A DNA stretch of 64,000 bases from Ignisphaera cupida (GCF_030186535.1 NZ_JASNVW010000001.1:1-64000); one strand, 5' to 3'. Counted from the first letter of the stretch, positions 1 through 9,507 are shown. Numbers and translations: made by a program. Notes: a model not told the origin generated them from the letters alone.

Positions 1-655
1 AAGAGCTACTGGAGGAAGAATAGTAAGCAATATCGAGGATCTAACCGAGAAAGATCTTGGTGAATGTGCACTTGTCGAAGAGAGAAAGGTTGGCGAAGAT
101 AAGATGGTTTTTGTTGAAAACTGCAAAAACCCAAGAGCAGTTTCAATAGTGTTAAGAGCAGGTTTAGAAAGATTGGTTGACGAGGCTGAGAGAAGTGTTA
201 GAGATGCTTTAAGTGCTGTAGCAGATGTTTACAGACTTCCCAAAGTTGTTTATGGTGCTGGAGCCTTTGAAATAGAGCTAGCTAAATACATTAGAGACTA
301 TGCAAATAAAGTTGGTGGTAAAGAGGGGTTAGCTGTAGAAGCATTTGCTAGAGCATTGGAAGGTATAGTGGAAACACTCATCACGAATGCTGGTCTAGAC
401 CCTGTTGACATGTTGATGAAGCTAAGAGCAGAACACATGAAGACTGATGGGAAGTGGATAGGCGTTGATGTATTCACAGGAAAACTTACAGATGCAAAAA
501 CATTAGGCGTTGTAGAACCTTTGCTTGTAAAAACCTCAGCATTAAAAGCTGGTACTGAAGCAGCTACACTAATACTTAGAATTGATGATGTTATAGCAGC
601 AGCTAGAAGAAAGGAGGAAGAGAAGAAGAAAGAAGAAAAGAAGGAGGAAGAGTAG
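1..655 (+). CDS. thermosome (group II chaperonin) subunit, C-terminal part, cut by window start
   Basis: The frame is open from base 2 with no start in the window, so this is the 3' part (about 217 residues) of a roughly 550-residue thermosome subunit. The visible part holds the end of the apical domain, with an ATGGRI motif and an EDLTEKDLG-like segment, then the intermediate and equatorial domains with VYGAGAFEIELA, then LDPVDMLMKLR and the KTSALKAGTEAATLILRIDD segment. The tail is charged and Lys/Glu-rich rather than the Gly/Met tail of eukaryal CCT. Group II chaperonins form double rings that fold cytosolic proteins using ATP. The ATP-binding N-terminal half is outside the window. It converges with the HerA-like gene with 5 bases between stops. 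Confidence 0.95.
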   Translation, partial: RATGGRIVSNIEDLTEKDLGECALVEERKVGEDKMVFVENCKNPRAVSIVLRAGLERLVDEAERSVRDALSAVADVYRLPKVVYGAGAFEIELAKYIRDYANKVGGKEGLAVEAFARALEGIVETLITNAGLDPVDMLMKLRAEHMKTDGKWIGVDVFTGKLTDAKTLGVVEPLLVKTSALKAGTEAATLILRIDDVIAAARRKEEEKKKEEKKEEE

Positions 656-660
656 AGTAT

Positions 661-2271
661 TTAACTAGAAATTAAACCAATTTTTACTAGTATAGGCTCT
701 GGTAATTCAGGTATTATAACAAGAGCTTCGCCAGGTTTTAGCGAAGGAATCACCTTCTTATATTCTTTTTTAAGTATTGATAACCCCAACAGAGTTTTTA
801 TATCAATTGAAGATTTTATGGCGTGAATTATCCTAGTATTTGCATTTCTTAGAACAACAGGTGCTAATAATGAAGGTGTTTGAGTAACAATAACAAATCC
901 CACACCCCATTTTCTAACCTCAGCAATTAAATTAGATATTGGATTATTCTTAGTAAAGATATTGTGTGCTTCATCCACTATTATTAGCAACGGTTTTTCA
1001 ACTTCATTGTACTGAGCTTTTAATGTAGCAGTTTTTATAGCTATTGACGCTAAAATTCTTTTAACACGTGTATTAGGAATTGAGGACACATCAAATACTA
1101 ATATCTTGCCTTTCTCTATTCCTACTTCTCTTACTCCTCTCCACTTTATATTCAAATACTCACTTGATAAAACCTTCAACTTTCTAATTAAGGCCTCTCT
1201 CGACTCTGAAACCCATCTTGCTGAAAGAGATGTGTTTTGTATAATATCCATTAGAAGATCTATATCATAAAGTTCCAACGCTTTTTTATTCAACAATGCT
1301 TTTATAGCTTCTTCCAATATATGCACTTGTGGTGGTGTTAACTCAAGAACATTTTCTAGAATTTCTATAAATGCTAATGGTTCGTATTCGATAATGCTTT
1401 TTAAATTTAAAAATGATGGTATAGTTCCCTCTACAGGATTTGTATATTCAATATTGTTGCAATCACTCAACAGTGAAGCATATTCGCCGTGCCAATCAAT
1501 AATAAAAACTGTGTAGTTAATTCTAGTAGCTTCACGAGCTATTATTGAGGCTGTAGTCGATTTTCCACTTCCAGTAGCACCAACAATTATAATGTGCTTC
1601 ACTAAATGCTCTGGTTTTAATTTTGCTGTAATATTAGTTGAATGAATAATACCTAGTCTTATAGCATTATCACTATTATCAAATATTTTTGATAAATACT
1701 CGTATTTTTGAGGTTCTATATTTGGATATCCCCATTCAAAAGATAGTGGATGCTCAAGTAAAAACACATTATTAATATTGTTTGAATCCATTCTTTTTGA
1801 AAATACATTTAATAACCACTTCAGTGGATTCTCTATTGAATCTCCATATAGACACCTCTTCAAAATGTTAATAGCACTTTCTGATTTCTCTACTTTGCAA
1901 TTAATACTGTTATTAGATAGATTTTCAATGATGGAACATATCACATCTGCTTCTTTATTTATCTCATTTTTTTCTTTTGACAATACCATTATATATGTAG
2001 AAACTTTGTTGGAATCTAAACAACTTAGTAAAAAATATCGTTGATTAGCATTTACAACTCTATTTAGCAAGGATTCTAATATCCTATGTTCAATGTTTTT
2101 CACATATTCATGTTCAACTTTACCTCTGCTAACATATCTCAACGAAACTACAAGACTATATGTAATAGCCTTTGGATAAGATTCAATGCGCAAAACATTA
2201 TCATCATATTTCTCAATATAAATTGAAAGACCATTATTTTTGGTGCTGTGCATCACAACCCCATAATTCAT
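661..2271 (-). CDS. HerA/DUF87-family ATPase
   Basis: This is a P-loop ATPase of the HerA/FtsK-like group. A Walker A motif GATGSGKST is followed by a DWHGEYASLL strand, and a Walker B motif LLIIVDEAHN lies in the last quarter. A VIVTQTPSLL sensor-like segment and a C-terminal GEALVII strand come after it. The first 200 residues are not recognisable. The open frame extends to 2337, but those extra 22 residues are very hydrophobic and AT-rich. A TATA-like TTTTTAATAAT at 2306-2316 (minus strand) favours starting at the ATG at 2271, or at the one at 2253. No NurA is adjacent, so a link to end resection is not supported. HerA-fold proteins translocate DNA or remodel other substrates; its own role is unknown. 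Confidence 0.8.
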   Translation of the reverse strand: MNYGVVMHSTKNNGLSIYIEKYDDNVLRIESYPKAITYSLVVSLRYVSRGKVEHEYVKNIEHRILESLLNRVVNANQRYFLLSCLDSNKVSTYIMVLSKEKNEINKEADVICSIIENLSNNSINCKVEKSESAINILKRCLYGDSIENPLKWLLNVFSKRMDSNNINNVFLLEHPLSFEWGYPNIEPQKYEYLSKIFDNSDNAIRLGIIHSTNITAKLKPEHLVKHIIIVGATGSGKSTTASIIAREATRINYTVFIIDWHGEYASLLSDCNNIEYTNPVEGTIPSFLNLKSIIEYEPLAFIEILENVLELTPPQVHILEEAIKALLNKKALELYDIDLLMDIIQNTSLSARWVSESREALIRKLKVLSSEYLNIKWRGVREVGIEKGKILVFDVSSIPNTRVKRILASIAIKTATLKAQYNEVEKPLLIIVDEAHNIFTKNNPISNLIAEVRKWGVGFVIVTQTPSLLAPVVLRNANTRIIHAIKSSIDIKTLLGLSILKKEYKKVIPSLKPGEALVIIPELPEPILVKIGLISS

Positions 2272-2672
2272 AATAATAAAAATAAAATGTAAACAATAGA
2301 TAGCTATTATTAAAAATTTGTACAAATTACTCAACAAAATACATCAACATCATAGCTTATGATTGAACCCAGAAAATTTCATCCAGCCTAGGATGTTTTT
2401 AATTCATCCCAGGTTCATGAATTACTACTGAGCCTGATCATATAAAGTTCAAATCTATGAACATAGTAACGGCTTAGAACATTATCTTCTTGTTCATTTT
2501 TAGAAAATAATATAGTTATCAATTCATATAAGCTTTTCTCTTAATCGCTAAAATTTAGCTTTGTTTCATAGAAATTGCTAAAATTTTCAATACTCAAATA
2601 AATTTAAACCTTGTTTAAATAACTCAAGCTTGGCTAGGAAAACTCTGTTTTATCACATCTTAATGAGCTAGG
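2272..2672. other. non-coding gap, AT-rich
   Basis: I find no convincing gene in these 400 bases. The left edge holds the probable promoter of the HerA-like gene. A short GC-richer patch at about 2385-2440 has two related halves (CTAGGATG and CATCCCAGG) that could pair, and it ends in two CTGA tetramers. I could not build a full C/D box RNA from it. Confidence 0.4.
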
Positions 2673-3032
2673 CTAATGAGACATTTTAACATAAACTTTA
2701 TCCATTATATTAAAGCCTGAGATCAAATTTTCATTTGTTACTGAAATTATTATTAAGAAGCCCCACAAACTTATGTACATGTTTGTATTGTTATTCTCAG
2801 CTTTCTTCGCAATGATGAATCCATGGGCTACAAAATCCTTTCCTTCAATATATTGTGGCAATTCTTTTGAGAGAATAAATGTAATTTCCTCCTTAGGTTT
2901 AAAAAGATTTAACTTTCTATGAATATCCATCTTAATTTCAACTTCATTGCTACATTTCATTTCAAGTATTTGAATATCTGGTATACGAGATTTTGACACA
3001 TCCTCTATAATACATTTTAGCATTAAACTCAT
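2673..3032 (-). CDS. rpoG: DNA-directed RNA polymerase subunit Rpo8 (RpoG)
   Basis: A 119-residue protein whose central block (KDFVAHGFIIAKK followed by ISLWGFLIII) matches the signature I know for archaeal RpoG/Rpo8, the crenarchaeal counterpart of eukaryotic Rpb8. Length fits the family (about 110-130 residues). It is expected to be a small OB-fold subunit at the edge of RNA polymerase. The ATG at 3032 is chosen because GGT-containing sequence lies just upstream; Met4 is an alternative. It stands alone, divergent from the Sm gene. Recognition is by motif memory, not by alignment. Confidence 0.75.
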   Translation of the reverse strand: MSLMLKCIIEDVSKSRIPDIQILEMKCSNEVEIKMDIHRKLNLFKPKEEITFILSKELPQYIEGKDFVAHGFIIAKKAENNNTNMYISLWGFLIIISVTNENLISGFNIMDKVYVKMSH

Positions 3033-3207
3033 ACCATGTTACCTAATCAAATTTTATTTGTAAAGTATTTACATAGCGTGTGTTAATAAACCTAATTCTC
3101 ACTTATGTGACCACTAACAAAAGCGAATAGATCTAATTAGCAATTAAAAACATTTATTAAAGCTTTTATTTCTATATTTCAATAACATAGATGTGTGGTG
3201 ATGCTTA

Positions 3208-3642
3208 TTGAGCTATAGTAGTAGAAGCATTGTTGGAGAACTTGCGAAGAATATAGACAAGAAAGTGTTGGTTAGACTAGTTGATGGAAAAACATATATT
3301 GGTAAACTAATTTCCTTTGACCAAAACTCTCTTCATATTGTGTTAGGCAATGTTGAAAGTAGTGATGGTGGAAAATACTACAGAGTTATAGTTAATGGGT
3401 CGAGAATTTCGGAGATAATAATTCAAGAGCAGCCAATATTTAATGCAGAAGAATTTGCATCACTACTAATTTCAAAACTTGGATTGCGAGCAGATGTTGT
3501 AAAAATTCTTTCTGATACAAATTCTGTTATAGTTTATGATAGAATAAGAGTTAGTGAGGCTGGTGTTGAAGGCTCTGGTAGTCTTGCTCAAAAAATCTAT
3601 GAAATATACAATGAGTATATAGAAAGCAAGAGAAAAGGCTGA
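3208..3642 (+). CDS. Sm-like archaeal protein (SmAP3-type, Lsm plus C-terminal domain)
   Basis: Residues about 18-70 form an Sm fold: Sm1 is VLVRLVDGKTYIGKLISFD and Sm2 is around VIVNGSRISEII. A second domain of about 70 residues follows (FASLLISKLGLRADVVKIL), as in the two-domain SmAP3 proteins of crenarchaea. Sm proteins make heptameric or larger rings that bind U-rich RNA. The start is a TTG at 3208, chosen because GGTGATG at 3197-3203 is a good Shine-Dalgarno at 4-6 bases. The TATA-like region is at about 3158-3170. Its stop at 3640-3642 is one base before the ATA proposed as the start of the transglycosylase gene, so the two are probably translationally coupled. Confidence 0.85.
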   Translation: MSYSSRSIVGELAKNIDKKVLVRLVDGKTYIGKLISFDQNSLHIVLGNVESSDGGKYYRVIVNGSRISEIIIQEQPIFNAEEFASLLISKLGLRADVVKILSDTNSVIVYDRIRVSEAGVEGSGSLAQKIYEIYNEYIESKRKG

Positions 3643-3643
3643 A

Positions 3644-5230
3644 ATAAGTTGTTTTGAAATTAGAGATCAAGATCTTGCAGGCAGAATAGGAAGATTAAAA
3701 ACAAGATCAGGAACAATTGAAACTCCTTACATATTTCCTGTGATCGATCCATCTCTTAAAGAGCAATTTATTAAGCCTTCTGAGCTAATGAATATGGAAT
3801 TCAATGCTATAATTACAAATGCATATTTATTGAAAAAGCATTTTCCACATGTAAAAAATATACATAGTCATTTAAATTTTAATGGAGTTATTATGACTGA
3901 TTCAGGTGCTTATCAAATTCTTAGATATGGCAAAATAGATGTGAGTAATAAAGAAATTATAGAGTATCAATGTTTCATTGGAAGCGATATTGGAGTTATA
4001 CTCGATATTCCAACAAGATTTGATGTAAGTAAAGAAGAAGCTTATAATAGTGCAAGAGAGACATTGAATAGAGCAAAGGAAGCACTTAGTATAATATCTG
4101 GTGAAGCTTGCAGAAATACTTTATGGACCTTACCTATTCAAGGTGGGATTTATTTAGATGTTCTCAGCGAATCTGCAGCAAAATCTGTAGATTTATTTTA
4201 TCAAGGTTTTAGCATTTTTGCACTAGGAAGTCCAACAACACTACTTGAGCAGTATTTATTCGATAAAGTAATTGACATGATATTCACTGTTAGATCAAAA
4301 TTGCCATTTGCTGCTCCTCTTCATTTATTTGGTGCTGGACACCCACTGATATTGCCTTTTGCTGTAGCCCTTGGTGTAGATCTGTTTGATTCTGCTAGTT
4401 ATATACTCTATGCAAAGGACAATAGATACATCACGCGAAGAGGAACTTATAGACTTGAAGAGCTAGACTATGCTCCATGCCAATGCCCCATATGTTCAAA
4501 ACATTCACCAAAGGAATTATTAGAAATGACAAAAAATGAAAGAATAAGGCTTCTTGCAATGCATAATCTGTATGTAATTAAAGAGGAAATAAATGAAATT
4601 AAACAAGCCATAAAGGAGGGTAGGTTTTGGGAATACCTAGAATTTAAAGCAAATGCTCATCCATCTACTAAGAAAGCATTTACAACAATTCTTAAGTATG
4701 TAGAATATCTTTACAAGCATTCACCATTGTCAAAACCAAATGCTAGAGCAGTCTTAATTTTGTCTGAATATTCTATATTTAATCCGAGAATTGTTCACGC
4801 CAAAAGAAAAATGCTGTCTGAGGGAATTCATAGTAACAAAGATGTATTGATATTTCTTCCCTACATATTTAAAGAAAAATATGAAGTTAGAGACCTCATA
4901 AAAAGTCTTACAAAAGAAATTGATATGAATACTCAAAAAATAGGTGTATACCTCTACTATCCAGTTATAGGGGCTGTGCCCTGGGAGCTCAGACATGTCT
5001 ATCCATATTCTCAGTTTGAGCTTAGTTTAGATAAGCTTACAGAAAACATTGTTATTGATTTAGCTCATCACATCTTCAAAATCATTATGATGTCGAAAAA
5101 TGCTTCAATAATATATTTAGTAAGTAGTGGAGAAGAATGGCAAGAGGAATTGTATAAAAAGATAGTTAAACTAGTAGAAAACTCTGGTAAGAGATCTTCA
5201 ATTAAATTCTTATTATTTGATAAACAGTAG
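3644..5230 (+). CDS. tgtA: archaeosine tRNA-guanine transglycosylase, catalytic part (ATA start proposed)
   Basis: arcTGT exchanges guanine-15 of tRNA for preQ0 on the way to archaeosine. Visible features: the nucleophile/recognition region MTDSGAYQILRYG, the LFGAGHPLILPFAVALGVDLFDSA segment, and the zinc site CQCPIC with a downstream His (AMH). A canonical start appears only at the GTG at 3740, but the frame is open upstream and encodes the family's standard N-terminus (FEIRDQDLAGRIGRLKTRSG, then IETPYIFPVIDP). No ATG, GTG or TTG exists there; the ATA at 3644, one base after the preceding stop, gives SCFEIRD as expected. The protein, about 528 residues, lacks the terminal PUA domain, which is supplied by the separate gene at 5968-6483. 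Confidence 0.88.
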   Translation: MSCFEIRDQDLAGRIGRLKTRSGTIETPYIFPVIDPSLKEQFIKPSELMNMEFNAIITNAYLLKKHFPHVKNIHSHLNFNGVIMTDSGAYQILRYGKIDVSNKEIIEYQCFIGSDIGVILDIPTRFDVSKEEAYNSARETLNRAKEALSIISGEACRNTLWTLPIQGGIYLDVLSESAAKSVDLFYQGFSIFALGSPTTLLEQYLFDKVIDMIFTVRSKLPFAAPLHLFGAGHPLILPFAVALGVDLFDSASYILYAKDNRYITRRGTYRLEELDYAPCQCPICSKHSPKELLEMTKNERIRLLAMHNLYVIKEEINEIKQAIKEGRFWEYLEFKANAHPSTKKAFTTILKYVEYLYKHSPLSKPNARAVLILSEYSIFNPRIVHAKRKMLSEGIHSNKDVLIFLPYIFKEKYEVRDLIKSLTKEIDMNTQKIGVYLYYPVIGAVPWELRHVYPYSQFELSLDKLTENIVIDLAHHIFKIIMMSKNASIIYLVSSGEEWQEELYKKIVKLVENSGKRSSIKFLLFDKQ

Positions 5231-5971
5231 CTAGGTGTGCATAACACTTTCTTTTTTCTCCAACCCTAGCAACATTTCTTGCACGCTTCTCTCTAACTCC
5301 TCAATTTTTTCGGCATACTTTATGAGCTCTTCAACATCAACTGATATATCTAGCAATGAGTTTAAAGCCTTAATAGCTATGGCAGTTGCTCTATGATCAA
5401 CACTTTCAGGCTCTGTATATGGGAATATGGCTATGGCTGGTATATTATTTTTTTCTAGTTCTATTAACAACGATGCTATTGGCCCCACGATATATGCACC
5501 TTTTATAAAGTAAGGCTTATCTAATGTAACATTGCTTGCTTTTGTTTTTAGCCATCTAAATTCTTCATTTCCTTCACGAAAACGTATATCAAGTCCTCCT
5601 ACTAGATATACACATTCTATTTTCAAGCTTTTTAACAATTTAGTAAATGCTTTAACAAAACTCGTTAAGTATCTTCTATCTGGATTTATTCTATTAAGCA
5701 ACACAGTTATGCCTAAATTATTCAAATCCTTAAAGAATACTTCATGTGGCATGCTCAATCCATATTCTTCAACAGATGTAAAGTCTGGAATGTATGGAGG
5801 TTCTATGTATCCTATTAAACTCATGGCAAGTTTTGACACCAAGTATCTTGTTGTTAAATATCCTACTGTGCCAAATCCTTGAAAACCAGTAATTAAAACC
5901 ATTTTCTCCTTTACTATGCTATTAGTATTGACAAGTAACCTTAGGTTATATTTTCTCTTCACAACCATCAC
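5231..5971 (-). CDS. PAC2-family protein (proteasome assembly chaperone homologue)
   Basis: A 246-residue PAC2-fold protein. The N-terminal half contains VLITGFQGFGTVGYLTTRYLV, followed by PHEVFFKD, LVGGLDIRF and IKGAYIVGPIASLLIELEKNNIPAIAIFPYTEPESVDHRA, a run typical of the archaeal PAC2 family. It ends with a helical, probably coiled tail (VEELIKYAEKIEELERSVQEML). It is the last gene of a PAN, PUA protein, PAC2 operon: its start (GTG 5971 or ATG 5968) overlaps the preceding stop in a TGATG arrangement, suggesting re-initiation. Eukaryotic PAC2-type proteins help assemble the 20S proteasome; linkage to PAN supports a proteasome role here, but that is inference. Confidence 0.82.
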   Translation of the reverse strand: MMVVKRKYNLRLLVNTNSIVKEKMVLITGFQGFGTVGYLTTRYLVSKLAMSLIGYIEPPYIPDFTSVEEYGLSMPHEVFFKDLNNLGITVLLNRINPDRRYLTSFVKAFTKLLKSLKIECVYLVGGLDIRFREGNEEFRWLKTKASNVTLDKPYFIKGAYIVGPIASLLIELEKNNIPAIAIFPYTEPESVDHRATAIAIKALNSLLDISVDVEELIKYAEKIEELERSVQEMLLGLEKKESVMHT

Positions 5972-6483
5972 CTTTCTACTTTTTCACGAACTTGCACCGC
6001 AGGACCTCTTAAACTAGTTATCATTGCCTCATAACTAATAATCGCTCTTCCCACACCTATGAGATTATCTTCTTCATCTACTATTAAGACTTCATCAAAT
6101 GGCTTTATATTTTCATCACCTTGTATAACATGTTTTGAAAAAATAGTGTGAGATCCCATTATATCAGGCACAATTTCGTTAATTACTACAATACGGTGCT
6201 TTGGAAATGGTATTACTTTATGGAGCAAGATGGCTAGTGGAATGTGAGGTATTAATCTAAAGTCAGAAGCTCTAATAAAAGCAAACATCTCATTTCTATA
6301 CATTATTGCTCTTAATCTTTTTGTTTTTTTAGAATAGCAAAAGGATAAGTCATCTAGGTTAAGATTCTCTACAATTTTTTGTGTATAGTCTCCATAAAAA
6401 TAGTTTAGCAGCAATATTAGCATGTCTATTTCATCTCTTGTAGGTTTGGAGCAATATTGGATTTTGCTAAGAGAATTTGACAT
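5968..6483 (-). CDS. PUA-domain protein, separate C-terminal module of arcTGT (TgtA2-like)
   Basis: The C-terminal part (about residues 90-171) is a PUA domain: HRIVVINEIVPDIM, IFSKHVI, FDEVLIVDEEDNLIGVGRA. The N-terminal part (RLRAIMYRNEMFAFIRASD) matches the C2 region of archaeosine transglycosylases. The transglycosylase at 3644-5230 lacks exactly these domains, so the pair reconstitutes a full arcTGT split into two genes, an arrangement known from some crenarchaea. The two halves are 0.7 kb apart and on opposite strands; this half is co-transcribed with PAN and PAC2 instead. The gap to PAN is 20 bases and it overlaps PAC2. Confidence 0.82.
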   Translation of the reverse strand: MSNSLSKIQYCSKPTRDEIDMLILLLNYFYGDYTQKIVENLNLDDLSFCYSKKTKRLRAIMYRNEMFAFIRASDFRLIPHIPLAILLHKVIPFPKHRIVVINEIVPDIMGSHTIFSKHVIQGDENIKPFDEVLIVDEEDNLIGVGRAIISYEAMITSLRGPAVQVREKVER

Positions 6484-6502
6484 GTGTAAATCACAAATAT
6501 AC

Positions 6503-7696
6503 TTATAGGTGATATTCTATTGCTTCTCTACTTTGTGACATGGATTGAGCAATACCTGCATAAGGTCTAAATCTTTTCTTCAAAACTTTTTCTATTGCAT
6601 ATAGAAAATCCTTTCTTTCTATAACCAATCTATTGCTTCTTATAGCATGTAAAGCAGCTTCTGTACATATTGCTCTTATATCAGCTCCTGTAGCACCTTC
6701 TGTCATCTTAGCTAATTCTACTAAATCAACATCTATTGCAAGTGGCATTTTTCTTGTATGGATTTTAAATATTTCATAGCGTCCTTTTATATCTGGTAGT
6801 GGTATTTCAATTATTTTATCGAATCTGCCAGGTCTTAGAATGGCTGGGTCCAATATATCAATTCTATTAGTTGTTGCAATAATCTTGACATTGTCTAAGG
6901 GGTCAAAACCATCTATTTCAGCTAGCAGCTGTGTTAGTGTTCTATGTATCTCTCTTTCACCACTTGTTCCCACATCAAGTCTTTTAGCAGCTATTGCATC
7001 TATTTCATCTATTAGTACTATTGCTGGTGCTTTTCTTCTAGCTAATGCAAAAACTTCTTTAACAAGTCTAGCACCTTCACCAATAAATTTCTGTGCAAGT
7101 TCTGATGCCACAATTCGAATAAATGTTGCATTACTTTCGTGCGCAACTGCTTTTGCAAGAAGTGTTTTTCCACAGCCTGGAGGACCATAGAGTAAAACCC
7201 CTTTTGGAGGCTCTATACCCATAGCCTTAAATATAAACGGGTTTTTCAATGGTAGCTCAACAACCTCTCTAATCTCAGCTATTTGCTGCTCCAAACCTCC
7301 AATATCGCTATATGTGACATTAGGTCTTTCAATAACCTCAAATACCCTAACACTAGGATCTTCAACTCTTGGCAAAACCTCTACAATTGCTGAACCTCTT
7401 TGATTTAGGGCGACAGAAACACCAGGTCTTAATTTTGATTTATCAACAACCTCTAAAACATTAACTATTAACACAGGTCCTGATGAACTTCTTACAATAG
7501 CTCTTCCATCCGGCAAAACATCTATCAATGTTGCTTCTACAAGAGGTGGTGCAGTAAGTTTTTCTAGCTGAGATTTATAATATTCAAGCTCTTCCTTGTA
7601 TTTAAATAGCAGTTCTCTTAGTGTGGAAATATCTAGCATATCTATGTTTATTTCCGCATTATCCTTGTATTTATCGATACTATTCTCAAATTCCAT
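6503..7696 (-). CDS. proteasome-activating nucleotidase (PAN)
   Basis: A 397-residue AAA+ unfoldase. Residues about 25-48 are a predicted coiled coil ([20 protein letters not shown]), 50-115 an OB domain ([19 protein letters not shown]), and then the AAA module with Walker A GPPGCGKT, Walker B LIDEIDAI, sensor IIATTNR and arginine fingers [14 protein letters not shown] hexamers unfold proteins and feed the 20S proteasome; a proteasome beta subunit is encoded at 56.5 kb. The C-terminus reads EAIEYHL: the tyrosine is third from the end, not second as in the canonical HbYX gate-opening tail. First gene of an operon with a PUA protein and a PAC2 chaperone homologue. Confidence 0.95.
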   Translation of the reverse strand: MEFENSIDKYKDNAEINIDMLDISTLRELLFKYKEELEYYKSQLEKLTAPPLVEATLIDVLPDGRAIVRSSSGPVLIVNVLEVVDKSKLRPGVSVALNQRGSAIVEVLPRVEDPSVRVFEVIERPNVTYSDIGGLEQQIAEIREVVELPLKNPFIFKAMGIEPPKGVLLYGPPGCGKTLLAKAVAHESNATFIRIVASELAQKFIGEGARLVKEVFALARRKAPAIVLIDEIDAIAAKRLDVGTSGEREIHRTLTQLLAEIDGFDPLDNVKIIATTNRIDILDPAILRPGRFDKIIEIPLPDIKGRYEIFKIHTRKMPLAIDVDLVELAKMTEGATGADIRAICTEAALHAIRSNRLVIERKDFLYAIEKVLKKRFRPYAGIAQSMSQSREAIEYHL

Positions 7697-7791
7697 TTCA
7701 ATACTTCGCCTCTATTTCTCCTAAGATACTTAAATAATTTAAAGCTAAAAACATTTTTCCCAGATACTTATATAGGTGAGCGCAACTGGGA

Positions 7792-8346
7792 ATAAGCAAA
7801 AACATTGTTTACTGCGAATTGTGTGGCGAGCCCATCACCAATGGAAAACAACACAAAGTCTCTATAGACAATACCATATTGACGGTGTGTGACAGCTGCT
7901 TTATTAAACTAAGCAAAAATAAGTTTGATGAAAAAACAAACAAAAAAGCAACACAGAAAAAGCCTAGTACAGCAAGCATTATATCCAAACAAGTGCAGAG
8001 CTTGAAAACTCAAGTATCATCAACTCAAATCAAAAAAAGGAGCACCATTTCATATGATCGCTATGAACTTGTTGATGACTATGCTGAAAGAATAAAAAAG
8101 GCTCGTGAATCATTAGGATGGTCACAGTCTACACTAGCTGTAAAAGCTAAGGTTAGTGAAAACATTATTAAGAGGATAGAAAGTGGAAAGCTTCGACCAT
8201 CATTTGACTTAGCTAAAAAACTTGAGGAAATTCTAAACATAAGGCTTCTTGTACCTATAGTTGAAGAAGAGCTAAAAAAAGGTAGAGACATAGTAAAAGA
8301 GGTTACATTAGGAGAGATTGTGAATATTAGAGGAGAAAAGGAGTAA
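7792..8346 (+). CDS. aMBF1, archaeal multiprotein bridging factor 1 homologue (non-canonical start)
   Basis: The N-terminal zinc ribbon (YCELCGEPI, then VCDSCF), a basic linker, and a C-terminal HTH (YAERIKKARESLGWSQSTLAVKAKVSE, shown in two parts by the DYAERI and GWSQSTL motifs) are diagnostic of aMBF1, a conserved transcription/translation-associated HTH protein. The first canonical start (TTG 7819) falls between the two cysteines of the first CxxC, which cannot be right. Upstream to the stop at 7777 there is no ATG, GTG or TTG in frame; ATA at 7792 (giving SKNIVYCELCG) or ATT at 7804 are the only sensible starts. A TATA box TTATATA at 7768-7774 places transcription start very near, so the mRNA is probably leaderless or nearly so; GGTGAG lies at 7775-7780. 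Confidence 0.88.
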   Translation: MSKNIVYCELCGEPITNGKQHKVSIDNTILTVCDSCFIKLSKNKFDEKTNKKATQKKPSTASIISKQVQSLKTQVSSTQIKKRSTISYDRYELVDDYAERIKKARESLGWSQSTLAVKAKVSENIIKRIESGKLRPSFDLAKKLEEILNIRLLVPIVEEELKKGRDIVKEVTLGEIVNIRGEKE

Positions 8347-8364
8347 GTACTAGCATAATGGGGA

Positions 8365-9507
8365 TTGATAATTAAAGAGAATACAATTTTAGTTATTAAG
8401 AAGGAAGATATGCAATACATAGATGAAATTGTTGCAGTGGTTAAAGAAGCAGGGTTTGAGCCCAAGCTTGTTGTTAAAATATCGAAAATCGATACAAGCT
8501 GCTACCTTACATACGGCAAAATATTGAAACTTAAATATGAAATGGAGAGCAACAATGTAAAAAAGCTTTGTATATATGATAATTTGAAGCCTAGGCAGAT
8601 AACGTGTTTGATGAAGGAATTGAATGCAGAAATCATTGACCATGTTATGTTATTGCTTAAAATATTTCAAATGCATGCAGGTTCTAAAGAGGCGTTGCTT
8701 CAAATTGAAATGGCTCGACTTTTGCATGAATTACCTCTCATTAGGGAATGGATTAGAAGAAGCAAAATGGGTGAATTACCTGGTTTCCTTGGTGGAGGCA
8801 GATATGCTATAGATGTTCAGTATGAGCATGTAAGAAGAAGAATAGCTAGGATACGAAAAGAGTTAAGTGAGATAAGAGCTAGGAGACAAATTGAAAGAGA
8901 AAGAAGAAGAAGTTCTGGATGGATACATGTAGCAATAATAGGCTACACTAATGCAGGAAAGACATCACTTTTCAATGCTTTAACTAATCTAAACAAACCA
9001 ACTGGAAATGAAATGTTTACTACATTAACACCAAAATCATATGCTATAAATATTTGCAGTGAAGATGCAGAGAAAATTGTATTGGTAGATACAATAGGAT
9101 TTATTAAGAAATTGCCTATTGAAATTATTGAAGCATTCAAAGTTGTTCTTGAGGAAATAAGACATGCGGACATATTACTACTTGTTATAGATGTTAGTAA
9201 AGATTTTGCCTCTATACATAACGAAATTGATTCTTCGCTTAACATTTTAAGTAATATAGGCTTTGAAGGCAAACCTATGATTATTGCCTTAAATAAGATA
9301 GATCTTTTAAATTCTCAACACAAAAAAGAGGGAAACATTGATGAAATTATTGAGGCTATTCACAAATATTTGCTAAGTAGAAATGTAAATGTGATAGGAA
9401 TTATCCCAATTTCTGCTTTAAAAGGTTTAAACATAGATACATTAAAGGAGTTTATATGTCGAGCTGTATCTCAGTTGAAGATCTTAAAAAACATGTATAT
9501 GTATTAA
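8365..9507 (+). CDS. hflX: HflX-family GTPase
   Basis: An Obg-related ribosome-associated GTPase of 380 residues. The N-terminal domain carries the glycine-rich GELPGFLGGGRYAIDV segment, then a basic helical linker (RRRIARIRKELSEIRARR), then the G domain: G1 GYTNAGKTS, a G2 threonine region (MFTTLTPK), G3 DTIGF, G4 NKID, and G5 near PISALKG. HflX proteins bind the large subunit and in bacteria rescue or split ribosomes. The start is a TTG at 8365 after GGGG, but the ATA at 8368 is also possible given the use of ATA elsewhere. Its last 52 bases overlap the start of Trm56. Confidence 0.93.
   Translation: MIIKENTILVIKKEDMQYIDEIVAVVKEAGFEPKLVVKISKIDTSCYLTYGKILKLKYEMESNNVKKLCIYDNLKPRQITCLMKELNAEIIDHVMLLLKIFQMHAGSKEALLQIEMARLLHELPLIREWIRRSKMGELPGFLGGGRYAIDVQYEHVRRRIARIRKELSEIRARRQIERERRRSSGWIHVAIIGYTNAGKTSLFNALTNLNKPTGNEMFTTLTPKSYAINICSEDAEKIVLVDTIGFIKKLPIEIIEAFKVVLEEIRHADILLLVIDVSKDFASIHNEIDSSLNILSNIGFEGKPMIIALNKIDLLNSQHKKEGNIDEIIEAIHKYLLSRNVNVIGIIPISALKGLNIDTLKEFICRAVSQLKILKNMYMY

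Noticed and set aside
2380-2450. Possible C/D box RNA
   Set aside because: CTGA is present but no proper C box at the right distance on either strand.
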